Of a DNA stretch of 64,000 nucleotides, positions 1 through 8,328 are shown in pieces (the stretch's first letter is position 1; every line of letters starts with the position of its first letter). This DNA is from CADEDH01 sp039201605 (lineage in GTDB: Bacteria > Actinomycetota > Acidimicrobiia > Acidimicrobiales > SZUA-35), in NCBI GenBank assembly GCA_039201605.1, contig JBCCRO010000005.1, positions 1 through 64,000 on the forward strand, read 5' to 3'. The translations under genes were made by a program, and so were the position numbers. Under the pieces are notes generated by a model, which saw only the letters and a list, made by a program, of their open reading frames with translations, did not search any database and was not told where the DNA came from.

Positions 1-122
1 ACCACCAGCGTCACCAACTGACACACCACCAACGCCAACTCCAACGCGCTCGCGCCCCCGTCCCAGCGCAAGCACCCACGCCACACATCACCCACCGACT
101 CGATCAGCGCCTCCCCAATCAC
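1..122 (-). CDS. Partial hypothetical protein, 5' end only
   Basis: A frame open on the minus strand from a GTG at 122-120 runs off the left edge of the window. It reads VIGEALIESVGDVWRGCLRW and continues with a leucine/valine-rich stretch. Nearly every third base is G, using TTG and GTG codons rather than the CTC/CTG preferred by the genes to the right. This supports real coding but with a different codon habit, so horizontal origin is possible. I do not recognise a family from about 40 residues. It lies downstream of, and in the same direction as, the MFS gene that ends at 233. Confidence 0.35.
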   Translation of the reverse strand, partial: MIGEALIESVGDVWRGCLRWDGGASALELALVVCQLVTLV

Positions 123-150
123 CAAACGGTGGATCCAGGCTAAGGGCCTT

Positions 151-226
151 AGCGGGTAGGCGCAGAGCGCCTACCCTGGGCCGTGAGTTCATCGTGATTT
201 CGTGCTTCGCACGCCACCTACCCGCT
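151..226. terminator. Nested hairpins after the MFS gene, possible terminator
   Basis: Positions 154-163 and 167-176 form a perfect 10-bp stem with a 3-nt loop. A second small hairpin lies at 201-213 (CGTGC, TTC, GCACG). The segment AGCGGGTAGG at 151-160 can instead pair with CCTACCCGCT at 217-226, so two mutually exclusive folds exist. The element sits just downstream of the MFS stop at 233 (minus strand), which fits a terminator or attenuator. No T-tract was seen. Confidence 0.4.
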
Positions 227-232
227 GAACTC

Positions 233-1522
233 CTAAGCAGCCTCGGCCGCCGACCCCGAACCCGGGCCCGACCCCGCACCCGAGGACGTCGGGGCCACCG
301 CCAACTCCGAGCGATGGGCCGACGACCACAGCACGACGGCCACGGCCCCGACGGCGCCGAGCAGCAGTCCGGACCGGGGCCCGAACCACTCGGAGAAGGC
401 GCCGGCGATGGGCCCCCCGATCGGGGTCGATCCGAGGAAGACGACCGTGGTGAGGGCCAGGGCCCGACCCCGCATGCGGGTGTCGGCCTCGAGCTGGATG
501 AGGGCGTTGGCCCCGGCGACCAGCGAGATGGTGGCGGCGCCGACGAACACGACGGCGACGAGGGCCACCGCCAGATTGGGGGCGGCCGAGAGGGCGACGG
601 TGGCGCCCGCCAGGGCCCAGCCCGCCCGCCGGAGGAACACGAGATCGACCCCTGCCCGTCGGGCCATCGCCAGGGCCCCGATCACCGAACCGGCGCTCAT
701 GGCCGAATACAGCATGGTGAAGCCGCCGGCTCCGGCGTCGAGGGTGCGCTCGGCCAACAGCGGCAAGGTCACCTGGTACTCGAAGGCCAGGGTGCCGATG
801 ACGGCCAGAATCACGATCGTGTGACGAAGGTTTGGCTGCGACCAGACGTAGCGCAGGCCGTCGAGCAGCTGGCCCCGGGCCCGGTCGACCCGGGGAGCGG
901 GACGGATCCGGGAGGTGTCCATCAGCAGCAGGGCACCGATGACGACGAGGTAGCTGACGGTGTTGATGATGAAGCACCAGGCCACGCCGACGGTACCGAT
1001 CAGCACGCCGGCGATCGCCGGACCGAACACCCGGGAGCCGGTCATCATCGCCGAGTGGAGGGCGACGGCGTTGGCCACGTCGTCGCCCTCGACCAGGTCG
1101 CCCACCAGCGACCGTCGGGTCGGATTGTCGACGGCGGTGAGCACCCCCAGGACGACCGACAGGGCGTAGATCCACGGCACGGTCAGGCGATCGAGCACCA
1201 TGAGCACGGCGATGATCCCGGCCACAACGGTAAAGGCGATCTGGGCCCAAAGCATGAAGCGTCGCCGGTCGACCCGGTCGGCCAACACCCCACCCCAGGC
1301 ACCGAGGATCAGCACCGGCAGGAACTGGGCGGCGGTGACCAGGCCGAGGGCCACCCCGCTGTCGGTGAGGGTGAACACCACCCAGGTGAGCGCCACCATC
1401 TGCATCCATGTCCCGGCCTGGGACACGAACTGCCCGATGAAGTAGAGGCGGAAGTTGCGCACGCCGAGCGAGCGGAACGTCGTGCCCGCCGCCTGGCGGA
1501 CATCGCTGATGGAGACGGCCAC
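233..1522 (-). CDS. MFS exporter, EntS/MFS_3-like
   Basis: This 429-residue integral membrane protein of the major facilitator superfamily resembles the enterobactin-exporter (EntS/MFS_3) branch. The N-terminus contains RNFRLYFIGQFVSQAGTWMQ, and the typical inter-helix loop motif GGVLADRVDRRRFM follows helix 2. About 12 hydrophobic segments can be counted, and the C-terminal tail is Gly/Ser/Ala-rich. The GTG start at 1522 overlaps the stop of the upstream marR-like gene by one base (TAGTG), so the two are translationally coupled. An alternative longer frame reaches into marR and is unlikely. With a MarR repressor upstream, drug or secondary-metabolite export under ligand-induced derepression is the likely role. 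The substrate is unknown. Confidence 0.85.
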   Translation of the reverse strand: MAVSISDVRQAAGTTFRSLGVRNFRLYFIGQFVSQAGTWMQMVALTWVVFTLTDSGVALGLVTAAQFLPVLILGAWGGVLADRVDRRRFMLWAQIAFTVVAGIIAVLMVLDRLTVPWIYALSVVLGVLTAVDNPTRRSLVGDLVEGDDVANAVALHSAMMTGSRVFGPAIAGVLIGTVGVAWCFIINTVSYLVVIGALLLMDTSRIRPAPRVDRARGQLLDGLRYVWSQPNLRHTIVILAVIGTLAFEYQVTLPLLAERTLDAGAGGFTMLYSAMSAGSVIGALAMARRAGVDLVFLRRAGWALAGATVALSAAPNLAVALVAVVFVGAATISLVAGANALIQLEADTRMRGRALALTTVVFLGSTPIGGPIAGAFSEWFGPRSGLLLGAVGAVAVVLWSSAHRSELAVAPTSSGAGSGPGSGSAAEAA

Positions 1523-2070
1523 TACTCCGTCGCCGCCGGCGCCGCCGTGGAAGCGGTCGAGGCCTCGGCCGCAGCGGCCGGGGTGGCGGTGGCGGCGGAT
1601 GGGGCGGCGGTGGCGATGGAGGTGGTCGAGCGACCGGCCGCCTGTTCGGCCAGGCGCTCCAGCGGGGCGAGGGCCTTGTGCAGGAGGGAGGCGTCGTCCG
1701 GCCCGAGGTGGGCCAGTTGCTCGGCCAGCCACTGGTTGCGCCGTTCCCGGGTCTCGGCCATGCGGGTGTGGCCCTCGGCCGTGATCGTCACCTGGACGAT
1801 GCGCCGATCGTCGGGGTCGCCCTCGCGGCTGACGAGGCCTTGCCCCTCCAGCTTGGCCACGATCTTGGTGATCGTCGGCGGGCTGACGGCCTCGATCCGG
1901 GCCAGGTCACCGAGGCGGATCGGGCCGTGGTGGTCGATCACGGCCAGGGCCGAGGCCTGGCTCGGGGTGAGCCCGGTGGGGAAGGTCCGCCGCTGGATGC
2001 GCGCCAACCGGGTCAACGCCAGCCTGAGGCGCACCACCTCGGCGTCGTCGAAAGCCCCTGGACCGATCAT
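1522..2070 (-). CDS. MarR family transcriptional regulator
   Basis: This 182-residue winged-helix repressor has the helix-turn-helix around residues 50-75 (RLGDLARIEAVSPPTITKIV). It is followed by the wing motif REGDPDDRRIVQVTITAEG, a hallmark of the MarR family, and by a C-terminal dimerisation helix. The last 35 residues form a low-complexity Ala/Thr/Ser tail. It is co-transcribed with the MFS exporter, whose start overlaps its stop. The 26-bp palindrome at 2074-2099, immediately upstream of its ATG, is the probable autoregulatory operator. MarR proteins of this type usually dissociate from DNA on binding phenolic or drug-like ligands, which would induce the exporter; that is inferred from the family. 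Confidence 0.9.
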   Translation of the reverse strand: MIGPGAFDDAEVVRLRLALTRLARIQRRTFPTGLTPSQASALAVIDHHGPIRLGDLARIEAVSPPTITKIVAKLEGQGLVSREGDPDDRRIVQVTITAEGHTRMAETRERRNQWLAEQLAHLGPDDASLLHKALAPLERLAEQAAGRSTTSIATAAPSAATATPAAAAEASTASTAAPAATE

Positions 2071-2073
2071 TAG

Positions 2074-2099
2074 TTGCCAAGGCTAATTAGCCTGGGCAA
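2074..2099. promoter_or_regulatory. MarR operator palindrome
   Basis: A perfect 12-bp palindrome, GGCTAATTAGCC (2081-2092), is flanked at 2 bp by TTGCC (2074-2078) and GGCAA (2095-2099), giving a 26-bp nearly perfect dyad. A second dyad, ATTAG-N9-CTAAT, covers 2069-2087 and includes the marR start codon. The AT-rich core and position directly before marR fit a MarR dimer site that also blocks the promoter (candidate -10 TAATTA). Confidence 0.75.
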
Positions 2100-2103
2100 G
2101 GAA

Positions 2104-3654
2104 CTACAACGCAGAGGCGTCTCTTTTCGAGCCGCCCGTCATCAACAGGCCGAGCGTCTGAGGCTCCGCTTCGGCCCGGGGCACCTCGCCCATAACCTCG
2201 CCCTCCAGCAGCACGATCACCCGATCGGCGAGCTGGATGATCTCGTCCAGATCCTCCGAGATGAGCAGGATGGCGGCGCCGGCCGCACGCTGATCGAGGA
2301 GCTGCTCGTGGATGTACTCGGCGGCCCCGATGTCGACCCCGCGGGTCGGTTGGGCCACCACCAGCACGTCGGCGTCGGCCGAGAACTCGCGGGCGATGAC
2401 GACCTTCTGGATGTTGCCGCCCGACAGGTTGCGGGTCGGGGTCTCCAGGTCGGGGGTCTTCACCTGGTAGTCGTCGACCAGACCCTGGCACCGCTCGTCG
2501 ATGGCCGAGCGGTTGAGCAGACCTCGCCGAGTGTAGGGGGCGGTCTTGTAGTCGGTGAGCATGAGGTTCTCGGCCACGGTGAAGTCGCCGATGGCGCCGT
2601 GCACCATCCGCTCCTCGGGCACGTAGGCCACCCCGAGACCGCGGATGCCGTCCGGCGTCGGGTCGGCCACGGTGGCACCGTCGACTGCGATCGTCCCGGC
2701 GGTGAGGGGACGGAGCCCGAAGATGGCTTCGGCCAGCTCCCGCTGACCGTTGCCCGACACCCCGGCGATGCCGATGATCTCGCCCGCCCGGACCGAGAGC
2801 GAGAGGTCCTTGACCGCCTCGGTCCCCCGATCGCCCATCACGGTGAGACCCTGGAGTGAGAGCTTGGCCTCGCCCACCTCGGGCGGGGCCACGGTGCGGG
2901 TCAGTTCGACGGGACGACCGACCATCATCTCCGCCAGCGACTCCCGGGTCGCCTCGGCCGGGGTCGACCGACCCGAGACCCTGCCGTCGCGCAGCACGGT
3001 GATGTCGTCGGCCAGGGCCAACACCTCGCCCAACTTGTGGGAGATGAAGATCAGACCCTTGCCGTCCTCGGTCATCTGCCGCAGGGTGAGGAACAGCTCG
3101 TCGACCTCGGGCGGGGTCAACACCGCCGTCGGCTCATCGAGCACCAGCAGATCGGCCTCCCGGTACAGGGCCTTGAGGATCTCGGCCCGCTGCCGCTCCC
3201 CCACGGCGAGCTGCCAGATGTAGGCGTCGGGGTTGACCTTGAGGCCGTACCGCTCCGACACCTCGGCCAGGCGACTCTTGATCGGCCGCATGTCGGCCAG
3301 GCCCCGTCGACCCCCGAGCCCGAGGGCCACGTTCTCGGCCACGGTCAGGGTGGGGACCAGCATGAAGTGCTGGTGGATCATGCCGATGCGCCGATCGATG
3401 GCATCGGAGGGCGAGGCGATCCTGACCTCCTCGCCCCGCAGATGGATCGAACCCTCGTCGGGCCGGTAGAGGCCGTAGAGGATCTTCATGAGCGTGCTCT
3501 TGCCCGCTCCGTTCTCGCCCAGGAGGGCGTGCACCTGACCGGGAACCACCGCGAGGTCGACCCCGTCGTTGGCGACGACGCCGGGGAATCGTTTGGTGAT
3601 TCCCCGCATCTCCAACATGGGGACCCCCGCCTGCGGCTCCCGGTCAGCTGCCAT
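2104..3654 (-). CDS. Nucleoside/BMP-type ABC transporter, ATP-binding protein
   Basis: This 516-residue cytoplasmic protein contains two fused ABC ATPase domains, as in the sugar/purine (RbsA, YufO/NupA) class. The first half has Walker A GENGAGKST (about residues 47-55), the signature LAVGERQRAEI and Walker B DLLVLDEPTAVL. The second half has a degenerate Walker A (GVSGNGQRE) and signature LSGGNIQKVV, so only one site is likely fully catalytic, as usual in this class. In place of the usual D-E of the second Walker B it reads VVAQPTRGVD, again typical. It is the last gene of a minus-strand operon after the BMP lipoprotein (19-nt gap) and the two permeases. It energises uptake of a purine nucleoside or related compound. 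Confidence 0.93.
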   Translation of the reverse strand: MAADREPQAGVPMLEMRGITKRFPGVVANDGVDLAVVPGQVHALLGENGAGKSTLMKILYGLYRPDEGSIHLRGEEVRIASPSDAIDRRIGMIHQHFMLVPTLTVAENVALGLGGRRGLADMRPIKSRLAEVSERYGLKVNPDAYIWQLAVGERQRAEILKALYREADLLVLDEPTAVLTPPEVDELFLTLRQMTEDGKGLIFISHKLGEVLALADDITVLRDGRVSGRSTPAEATRESLAEMMVGRPVELTRTVAPPEVGEAKLSLQGLTVMGDRGTEAVKDLSLSVRAGEIIGIAGVSGNGQRELAEAIFGLRPLTAGTIAVDGATVADPTPDGIRGLGVAYVPEERMVHGAIGDFTVAENLMLTDYKTAPYTRRGLLNRSAIDERCQGLVDDYQVKTPDLETPTRNLSGGNIQKVVIAREFSADADVLVVAQPTRGVDIGAAEYIHEQLLDQRAAGAAILLISEDLDEIIQLADRVIVLLEGEVMGEVPRAEAEPQTLGLLMTGGSKRDASAL

Positions 3655-3673
3655 GACTACTGCTCGCTACCCG

Positions 3674-4801
3674 CTACTCGACGCCGGTCTCGATCGAGCC
3701 GTCGGAGATGCCGGCGACGGTGGCGTCGGCGGCCTCCTTGATGGAGGGGTCGAGGTCGTAGGCGTCGTTGTACTCGATGACGAGGCCGCCGTTGGCGAAG
3801 GTCAGGGTGTAGACCTCACCACCGAGGGTGCCGCCCTCGATGCCGGCGATCATCTCCTCGAGGATGACCTCCCACTTGTAGACCTGGGAGGCGACGACGA
3901 TGTCCTCGCCCAGGGCGGTCTGGTTGGACTGGGTGCCGAACCACGGGATGTCGTTCTCGTTGGCCACGCCGGTGGCGCCGACGACCATCTGAGCCGTGCC
4001 GGTCAGGGCGTCGGCCCCGTTCGACAGGTGGGCCTCGGCCGCCTCGGAGGCGAGGGCGACGTCGCTGAAGGACTCGATGTAGTTGACGTTGACGGTCACC
4101 CCGTCGTCCTGGACACCGACGCCGTTGACGAAGCCGTCGACGTAGAGCTTGGCGTCACCGACCTCGATCGGACCGACGACACCGATGGTGTTCGACTCGG
4201 TCAGCTGGGCGGCGATGGTGCCGAGCACGTAGCCGCCCTGGTCGGAGCGGGTGGTGTAGGCGTGCACGTTGGGCAGGCCGAAGGTGTCGACGGCGGTACC
4301 CCAGGCGAAGGACACCTCGGGGAAGTCGGCGGCGATCTCCTCCAGCGGCGCCCCGTACTGCGAGCCATGGGCGATCACCAGGTCGTAGTCGTCCTCGGCG
4401 TAGCCACGGATGGCGGCCGCCGCATCCTCGACGATGAAGGTGCCGTCGGTGATGTCGATCTCCAGCTCCCGGTTCTCGGCGACGGCGTTGACGGCGTCGA
4501 CGATGCTCTGGGAGAAGGCGAGGTCGTTGGAGGCCGAAGGGGCGACCACGGCGACGCGGAAGACGCCACCCTCGTCGGCGGCCTCCTCGGTGTCCTCGGC
4601 GTCGTCCTCCATCGCCTCCTCGTCGTCCTCCATCGCCTCTTCGTCGTCGGCCTCGGTGGTCTCGGTGTCGTCCGAGGCCTCGGTCTCCGATGCGCTGGCA
4701 CTGCTGTCGCCGTCATCGTCGCTGTCACCACAGGCCGCCGCCACAAGGGCAAAGACGGCCAACAGGGCCAGCAACAGGATCAAGGGCTTCTTCTTGGTCA
4801 T
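3674..4801 (-). CDS. BMP family substrate-binding lipoprotein
   Basis: This 375-residue extracytoplasmic solute-binding lipoprotein starts with a lysine-rich signal and hydrophobic core ending in the lipobox VAAACG, so the Cys would be lipidated. An acidic linker of about 50 residues follows and includes a tandem EEAMEDDEEAMEDD repeat, which probably spaces the domain from the membrane. The Bmp domain follows (GGVFRVAVVAPS, then NDLAFSQSIVDAV), as in PnrA/BmpA nucleoside-binding proteins. It lies between the permease genes and the ATPase gene, as expected of the ligand receptor. The start ATG at 4801 is preceded by a GAGGAGG-like ribosome site. Substrate: probably a nucleoside or purine base, inferred from the family and the deaminase in the operon. 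Confidence 0.93.
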   Translation of the reverse strand: MTKKKPLILLLALLAVFALVAAACGDSDDDGDSSASASETEASDDTETTEADDEEAMEDDEEAMEDDAEDTEEAADEGGVFRVAVVAPSASNDLAFSQSIVDAVNAVAENRELEIDITDGTFIVEDAAAAIRGYAEDDYDLVIAHGSQYGAPLEEIAADFPEVSFAWGTAVDTFGLPNVHAYTTRSDQGGYVLGTIAAQLTESNTIGVVGPIEVGDAKLYVDGFVNGVGVQDDGVTVNVNYIESFSDVALASEAAEAHLSNGADALTGTAQMVVGATGVANENDIPWFGTQSNQTALGEDIVVASQVYKWEVILEEMIAGIEGGTLGGEVYTLTFANGGLVIEYNDAYDLDPSIKEAADATVAGISDGSIETGVE

Positions 4802-4864
4802 TGGCTTGTTCCTCCTCGAACAAGTACGTGTCGCTCACAAACGGGACTCGAGCCCACCCGCCGT

Positions 4865-5797
4865 TCATCCCGTCCGATCAAATGGTTTGGTAAGGGCTGC
4901 AGGTGCTCCAATGCGGCGGCTGACAATGATCAGAACGACAATGGTGAGCACTGCAGGTGCCATAGACGTGAGGGCCGATGCCGCCCCGGAAACGATCCCC
5001 AGCGTCTTCCACTGGAGCACGGTAGCCGAGACGATTCCGAATAAGAGCGCCCCCGACATCACGCCCACCATCCGCCACGCGCCGAAGTAGACGAGGGCGA
5101 TGGCGATGAAGCCCTGACCGGCTGTGAGATTCTGCTGGAACACGCCGACCTCGAGCGAGAGGGCGGCCCCGGCCAGCCCGGCGAACGACGAGCCGATGGC
5201 GATGGCGGCCACCCGGGTCCAGGCCACGCTGACCCCGAGGGTGTCGGCCGCCTCCGGCGTTTCACCAACGGCCCGGATGTTGAGCCCGAAGGTGGTCTTG
5301 TTGATCATGAACCACAGTGCGGGTACGGCGGCGAAGGCGAAATAGACGAGCGGGTTGTGCCGGAAGAGCAGCTCGCCCAGGTAGGGGATGTCGCTGAGAA
5401 AGCCGAGATCGAGCTTGGGCAGGCCGTCGACCGGGACCGGTGTGCCGACCTGGCGCTGGAAGGCGAGATCGGTGAAGCCGAGACCGAACAGGAAGATGCC
5501 GATGCCGCTGATCCCCTGCTCGGCGTGGAGGACGATGGTGATGAAGGCGTAGAGCAGCCCCATCAGGAAACCGACCCCGATCCCGGCCAGCACCCCGTAG
5601 AACGCTCGATCCGACTGGAGTGCGGTGTAGTAGGCGGCGTAGGCCCCGATCAGCATGGTGCCCTCGACCCCGAGGTTGAGGACCCCGGACCGCTGGCCCA
5701 CCGTCTCCCCCAGGGCAGCCAGCAGGAACGGGGTGGCGAGGCGGATGCCACCGGTGAGGGTGGCGATGAGTACCGACACGGTGAAGAAGTCGCTCAT
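4865..5797 (-). CDS. Nucleoside ABC transporter permease (second subunit)
   Basis: This 310-residue inner-membrane permease of the BPD_transp_2 family has about 8-10 hydrophobic segments. The conserved loop GQRSGVLNLGVEGTMLIGAY near residue 30 and the motif GLNIRAVGETPEAADTLGV are shared with YufQ/NupC-type subunits. The ATG at 5797 overlaps the stop of the preceding permease gene (ATGA, 5794-5797), so the two are translationally coupled and likely form a heterodimer. A longer frame extending upstream of 5797 is an out-of-frame shadow of the first permease. The next gene, the lipoprotein, starts 63 nt downstream. Confidence 0.93.
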   Translation of the reverse strand: MSDFFTVSVLIATLTGGIRLATPFLLAALGETVGQRSGVLNLGVEGTMLIGAYAAYYTALQSDRAFYGVLAGIGVGFLMGLLYAFITIVLHAEQGISGIGIFLFGLGFTDLAFQRQVGTPVPVDGLPKLDLGFLSDIPYLGELLFRHNPLVYFAFAAVPALWFMINKTTFGLNIRAVGETPEAADTLGVSVAWTRVAAIAIGSSFAGLAGAALSLEVGVFQQNLTAGQGFIAIALVYFGAWRMVGVMSGALLFGIVSATVLQWKTLGIVSGAASALTSMAPAVLTIVVLIIVSRRIGAPAALTKPFDRTG

Positions 5798-6951
5798 CGG
5801 CCCGCCTCCTCGAGACCGTCGACCCATCGTCGAAGCCGGGTCCGCAGCTTGAGGCTGCCGACCACGAAGATCACGACGACACCGTTGAGGGCCACGATGA
5901 GGGCCGCCGGCACCTGCAGCTCCCGCTGGAGGTCGATCCCCCCGGTGAGCATGCCGCCGAACAGGAACGAGGCGGGGATGGTGAACAGCGGATGGAGGCC
6001 GCCGAACAGCGCGGTGACGATGCCGTTGAACCCGGCGTTCTGGGTGAAGGCGGCTGCGCCCCCCTCGCCGATCAGCCGGTGCGATTCGCTGCCGAACACC
6101 AGGATGGCGCCGGCGATGCCGGCGCACGCCCCCGAGAGGGCCAGGGCCTGCACGATCGAGGGCTTCACCGACATGCCGGCGTACTCGGCGGCGTCCCGGT
6201 TGTGGCCGACGGCCCTGAGGCGAACCCCGATGGCGCTGCGGAACAGCAGGTAGTAGCCGGCGACGGCCACGGCGATGGCGATCAGCACGCCGATGTGGAG
6301 GCGGGTTCCGCCGGGGAGCAGGGGCAGATCGGCGTTCTCCGAGAGGCGCCTGGTCTGCTGGATCTTGATCGCCCCCTCCTCGATCAGCAGGTCCTGCAGC
6401 AGGAAGCTCAGGAACTGGGCGGCCACGATGTTCATCATGATCGTGCTGAGGATCTCGTTGACCCCGGCGTACGCCTTCAGGGCCCCGGGGATCGCCCCCC
6501 AGAACGCTCCGCCGGCGGCGCCGGCCACGAGCACCAGGGGCACGAGGAGGGGCCGTGGCAACCCGGGGACGGCGAGGGAGACGACGGTGGAGGCGATGGC
6601 CCCGGCGATGATCTGGCCCTCGCCGCCGATGTTGATCACGCCGGTGCGGAAGGCGATCGAGATGCCGACCCCGACCAGCATCAGGGGCATGGCCTTGATC
6701 GCGGTGTCGGCGGCGGCGTCCCAGCCGCCGACGGCGCCGATGACGAGGGCCCGATAGCCCTCGATCGGGTCGGCGTCGAGGGCGAGCAGCATCACGGCGC
6801 CGACGGCGAAGGCGGCCATGACGGCCAGCAGCGGGATGACGAGGCCGATGAGGGGCCGGATGAGCCACAGCAGCCGGGTGCCCGACGCGTCGGTGCCGCC
6901 GGGTTCGGTCGGTGCCGAACCGGACTCGGGCGCGGTCGAGGTGGCGGTCAT
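5794..6951 (-). CDS. Nucleoside ABC transporter permease (first subunit)
   Basis: This 385-residue BPD_transp_2 permease begins with a Thr/Gly/Pro-rich cytoplasmic tail of about 30 residues before the first membrane helix. It contains IAFRTGVINIGGEGQIIAGA, the signature loop of the YufP/NupB class, and GVRLRAVGHNRDAAEYAGMS before the C-terminal helices. The start ATG at 6951 overlaps the stop of the upstream deaminase gene by 4 nt (ATGA), and its own stop overlaps the next permease in the same way. It pairs with the 310-residue permease to form the channel of the purine/nucleoside importer. Confidence 0.93.
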   Translation of the reverse strand: MTATSTAPESGSAPTEPGGTDASGTRLLWLIRPLIGLVIPLLAVMAAFAVGAVMLLALDADPIEGYRALVIGAVGGWDAAADTAIKAMPLMLVGVGISIAFRTGVINIGGEGQIIAGAIASTVVSLAVPGLPRPLLVPLVLVAGAAGGAFWGAIPGALKAYAGVNEILSTIMMNIVAAQFLSFLLQDLLIEEGAIKIQQTRRLSENADLPLLPGGTRLHIGVLIAIAVAVAGYYLLFRSAIGVRLRAVGHNRDAAEYAGMSVKPSIVQALALSGACAGIAGAILVFGSESHRLIGEGGAAAFTQNAGFNGIVTALFGGLHPLFTIPASFLFGGMLTGGIDLQRELQVPAALIVALNGVVVIFVVGSLKLRTRLRRWVDGLEEAGR

Positions 6952-8009
6952 GTCAGCTCCTCCATGGCCCGGAACAGCCGCTGGGCCTGCTCGGCCGCCT
7001 TGGCCCGCACCTCGTCGCCGTCGACCCGGGTGGCCCGGCCGTCGACCAGGATCTCCTCGCCGGCGACGACCACCCGCTTGGCGGCCAGGGTGGTGGTGTA
7101 GGCCAGGTGCCACGGCTCCATCGACCGGTAGCTCCACTCGACCACGTCGTCGCGGGCCTCGGGCATCAGGTCCCACCCGGTGGACAGCCAGCCCCACACC
7201 TCATCGGGATCGGCCGCCAGATCGTCGTCGCGAGCCCGGACGAAGGCGGTGCGGAACTCCCCGATCATGTCGGCCCCGATGCCGTCGGTGCCGAGGGCCA
7301 CCGGGTTGGCGAAGCGGCGGGGCCGGGCGTAGCCGACGCTGTTGTGCATGTTCGACGTGGGGTTGTGCACGATCGTGCCCCCCAGACCGTGGTCGTCGGG
7401 AAGGTGGACACCGTGGATGAGCAGCCACCGGTCGTCGGTGAGACCGGCCAGGCGCTCGACGGCGGCGACGTCCTCGGGCCCCTCGGCCACATGGACGTGG
7501 ACCCCGACCCCGTGGCGGTCGGCCAACTCGGCGGCGGCGGCCAGCGTGTCGTCGTCGCAGGTGAAGGCGGCGTGGAGGCCGACCATGCCCCGCCCACCCT
7601 CGCTCAGGAAGCGGTCGTTCTCGGCCAGGCCCCGGCGGGCGCCGTCGGCCCCGTGGCGATCGGTGATGCCGTAGGCGCAGTTGACCCGCACCCCGACCTC
7701 GGCGCAGGCGTCGGCGATCACCGAGAGCGAGCCGTCGATGGCGTTGGGCGACTCGTGGTGGTCGACGATGGCGGTGCAGCCCGCCTCGAGCGCCTCGAGC
7801 GCCCCGAGCTTGGCCGACCACTCGATCGTCTCGAGGTCGAGAGCCCGATCGAGACGCCACCAGACCAGCTCGAGGATGTCGGCGAACGACCCGGGCGAGC
7901 GGGACGGTGCGGGCATACCGCGGGCCAAGGCGGAGTACAGGTGGTGGTGGGCGCACACCATGCCGGGCGTTCGACCAACCCCCCGTTCCGCGGTAGCAGG
8001 GTCGAGCAT
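6948..8009 (-). CDS. SsnA-like amidohydrolase (purine deaminase type), N-terminally short
   Basis: This metal-dependent hydrolase has a TIM-barrel amidohydrolase fold. Metal-site motifs visible are CAHHHLYSALARG near the N-terminus, VHVHVAEG, LIHGVHL and GTDGIGADM. The stretch FADILELVWWRLDRALDL matches the SsnA/guanine-deaminase-like subgroup. Family members usually have about 55 more residues (the beta-sandwich strand region) before the first HxH; here only about 20 precede it. I place the start at ATG 8009 because TAGGGT lies 7 nt upstream, the leaderless pattern repeated in this window. An ATG at 8096 would add 29 residues without homology that I recognise. It heads the importer operon, so it probably deaminates the imported purine-like substrate. 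Confidence 0.8.
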   Translation of the reverse strand: MLDPATAERGVGRTPGMVCAHHHLYSALARGMPAPSRSPGSFADILELVWWRLDRALDLETIEWSAKLGALEALEAGCTAIVDHHESPNAIDGSLSVIADACAEVGVRVNCAYGITDRHGADGARRGLAENDRFLSEGGRGMVGLHAAFTCDDDTLAAAAELADRHGVGVHVHVAEGPEDVAAVERLAGLTDDRWLLIHGVHLPDDHGLGGTIVHNPTSNMHNSVGYARPRRFANPVALGTDGIGADMIGEFRTAFVRARDDDLAADPDEVWGWLSTGWDLMPEARDDVVEWSYRSMEPWHLAYTTTLAAKRVVVAGEEILVDGRATRVDGDEVRAKAAEQAQRLFRAMEELT

Positions 8010-8016
8010 CTGGGCG

Positions 8017-8022
8017 ACCCTA
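8017..8022 (-). promoter_or_regulatory. Leaderless -10 box of the purine importer operon
   Basis: On the minus strand TAGGGT is followed by 7 nt and then the ATG at 8009. No Shine-Dalgarno is present before that ATG. This is the same arrangement as at 12670, 26060, 28736, 44928 and 55717. Confidence 0.55.
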
Positions 8023-8197
8023 GCAGCGGGTGCAAGCAGCGCTACCGGTGACGGACCGGCGGGAACGGTTACAAACCCGTTATCGCGACCTGACATCGTC
8101 AGCAGCCATACGTGTGCTCCGGCGCCGATCAGTCACTCGATCGATCTCGGACAATACGGACCGGCTGCTACTTAGTTGCCGCAGCGGCCGGGCTGTT

Positions 8198-8255
8198 GTG
8201 TTCGAGAACACCACACGGGTCTGGATGGCGTCGGGGCGATCGTCATCCAGACCCG
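8198..8255. other. Palindrome and long hairpin in the 319-bp gap 8010-8328
   Basis: The gap between selenoprotein 1 (ends 8329) and the deaminase (starts 8009) holds no gene that I can support. It contains a 14-bp palindrome GTGTTC-GA-GAACAC (8198-8211) and, directly after it, a perfect 12-bp stem (8216-8227 with 8244-8255) enclosing a 16-nt loop. The hairpin could terminate the selenoprotein transcript. The palindrome resembles a GntR/LacI-type operator and might control the importer operon. Both roles are inference. Confidence 0.5.
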
Positions 8256-8328
8256 GGTGGGCTCTCATCCCCCGCCCGGGTCGGGTGGGGCGTCGTCGTC
8301 GGCAGCGGAGCGCTGACCGCCGGCCCGC

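Noticed and set aside
194..2086. 630-residue ORF on the plus strand opposite the MFS and MarR genes
   Set aside because: Antisense shadow of GC-rich coding sequence; low-complexity Gly/Asp/His composition and no family signature.
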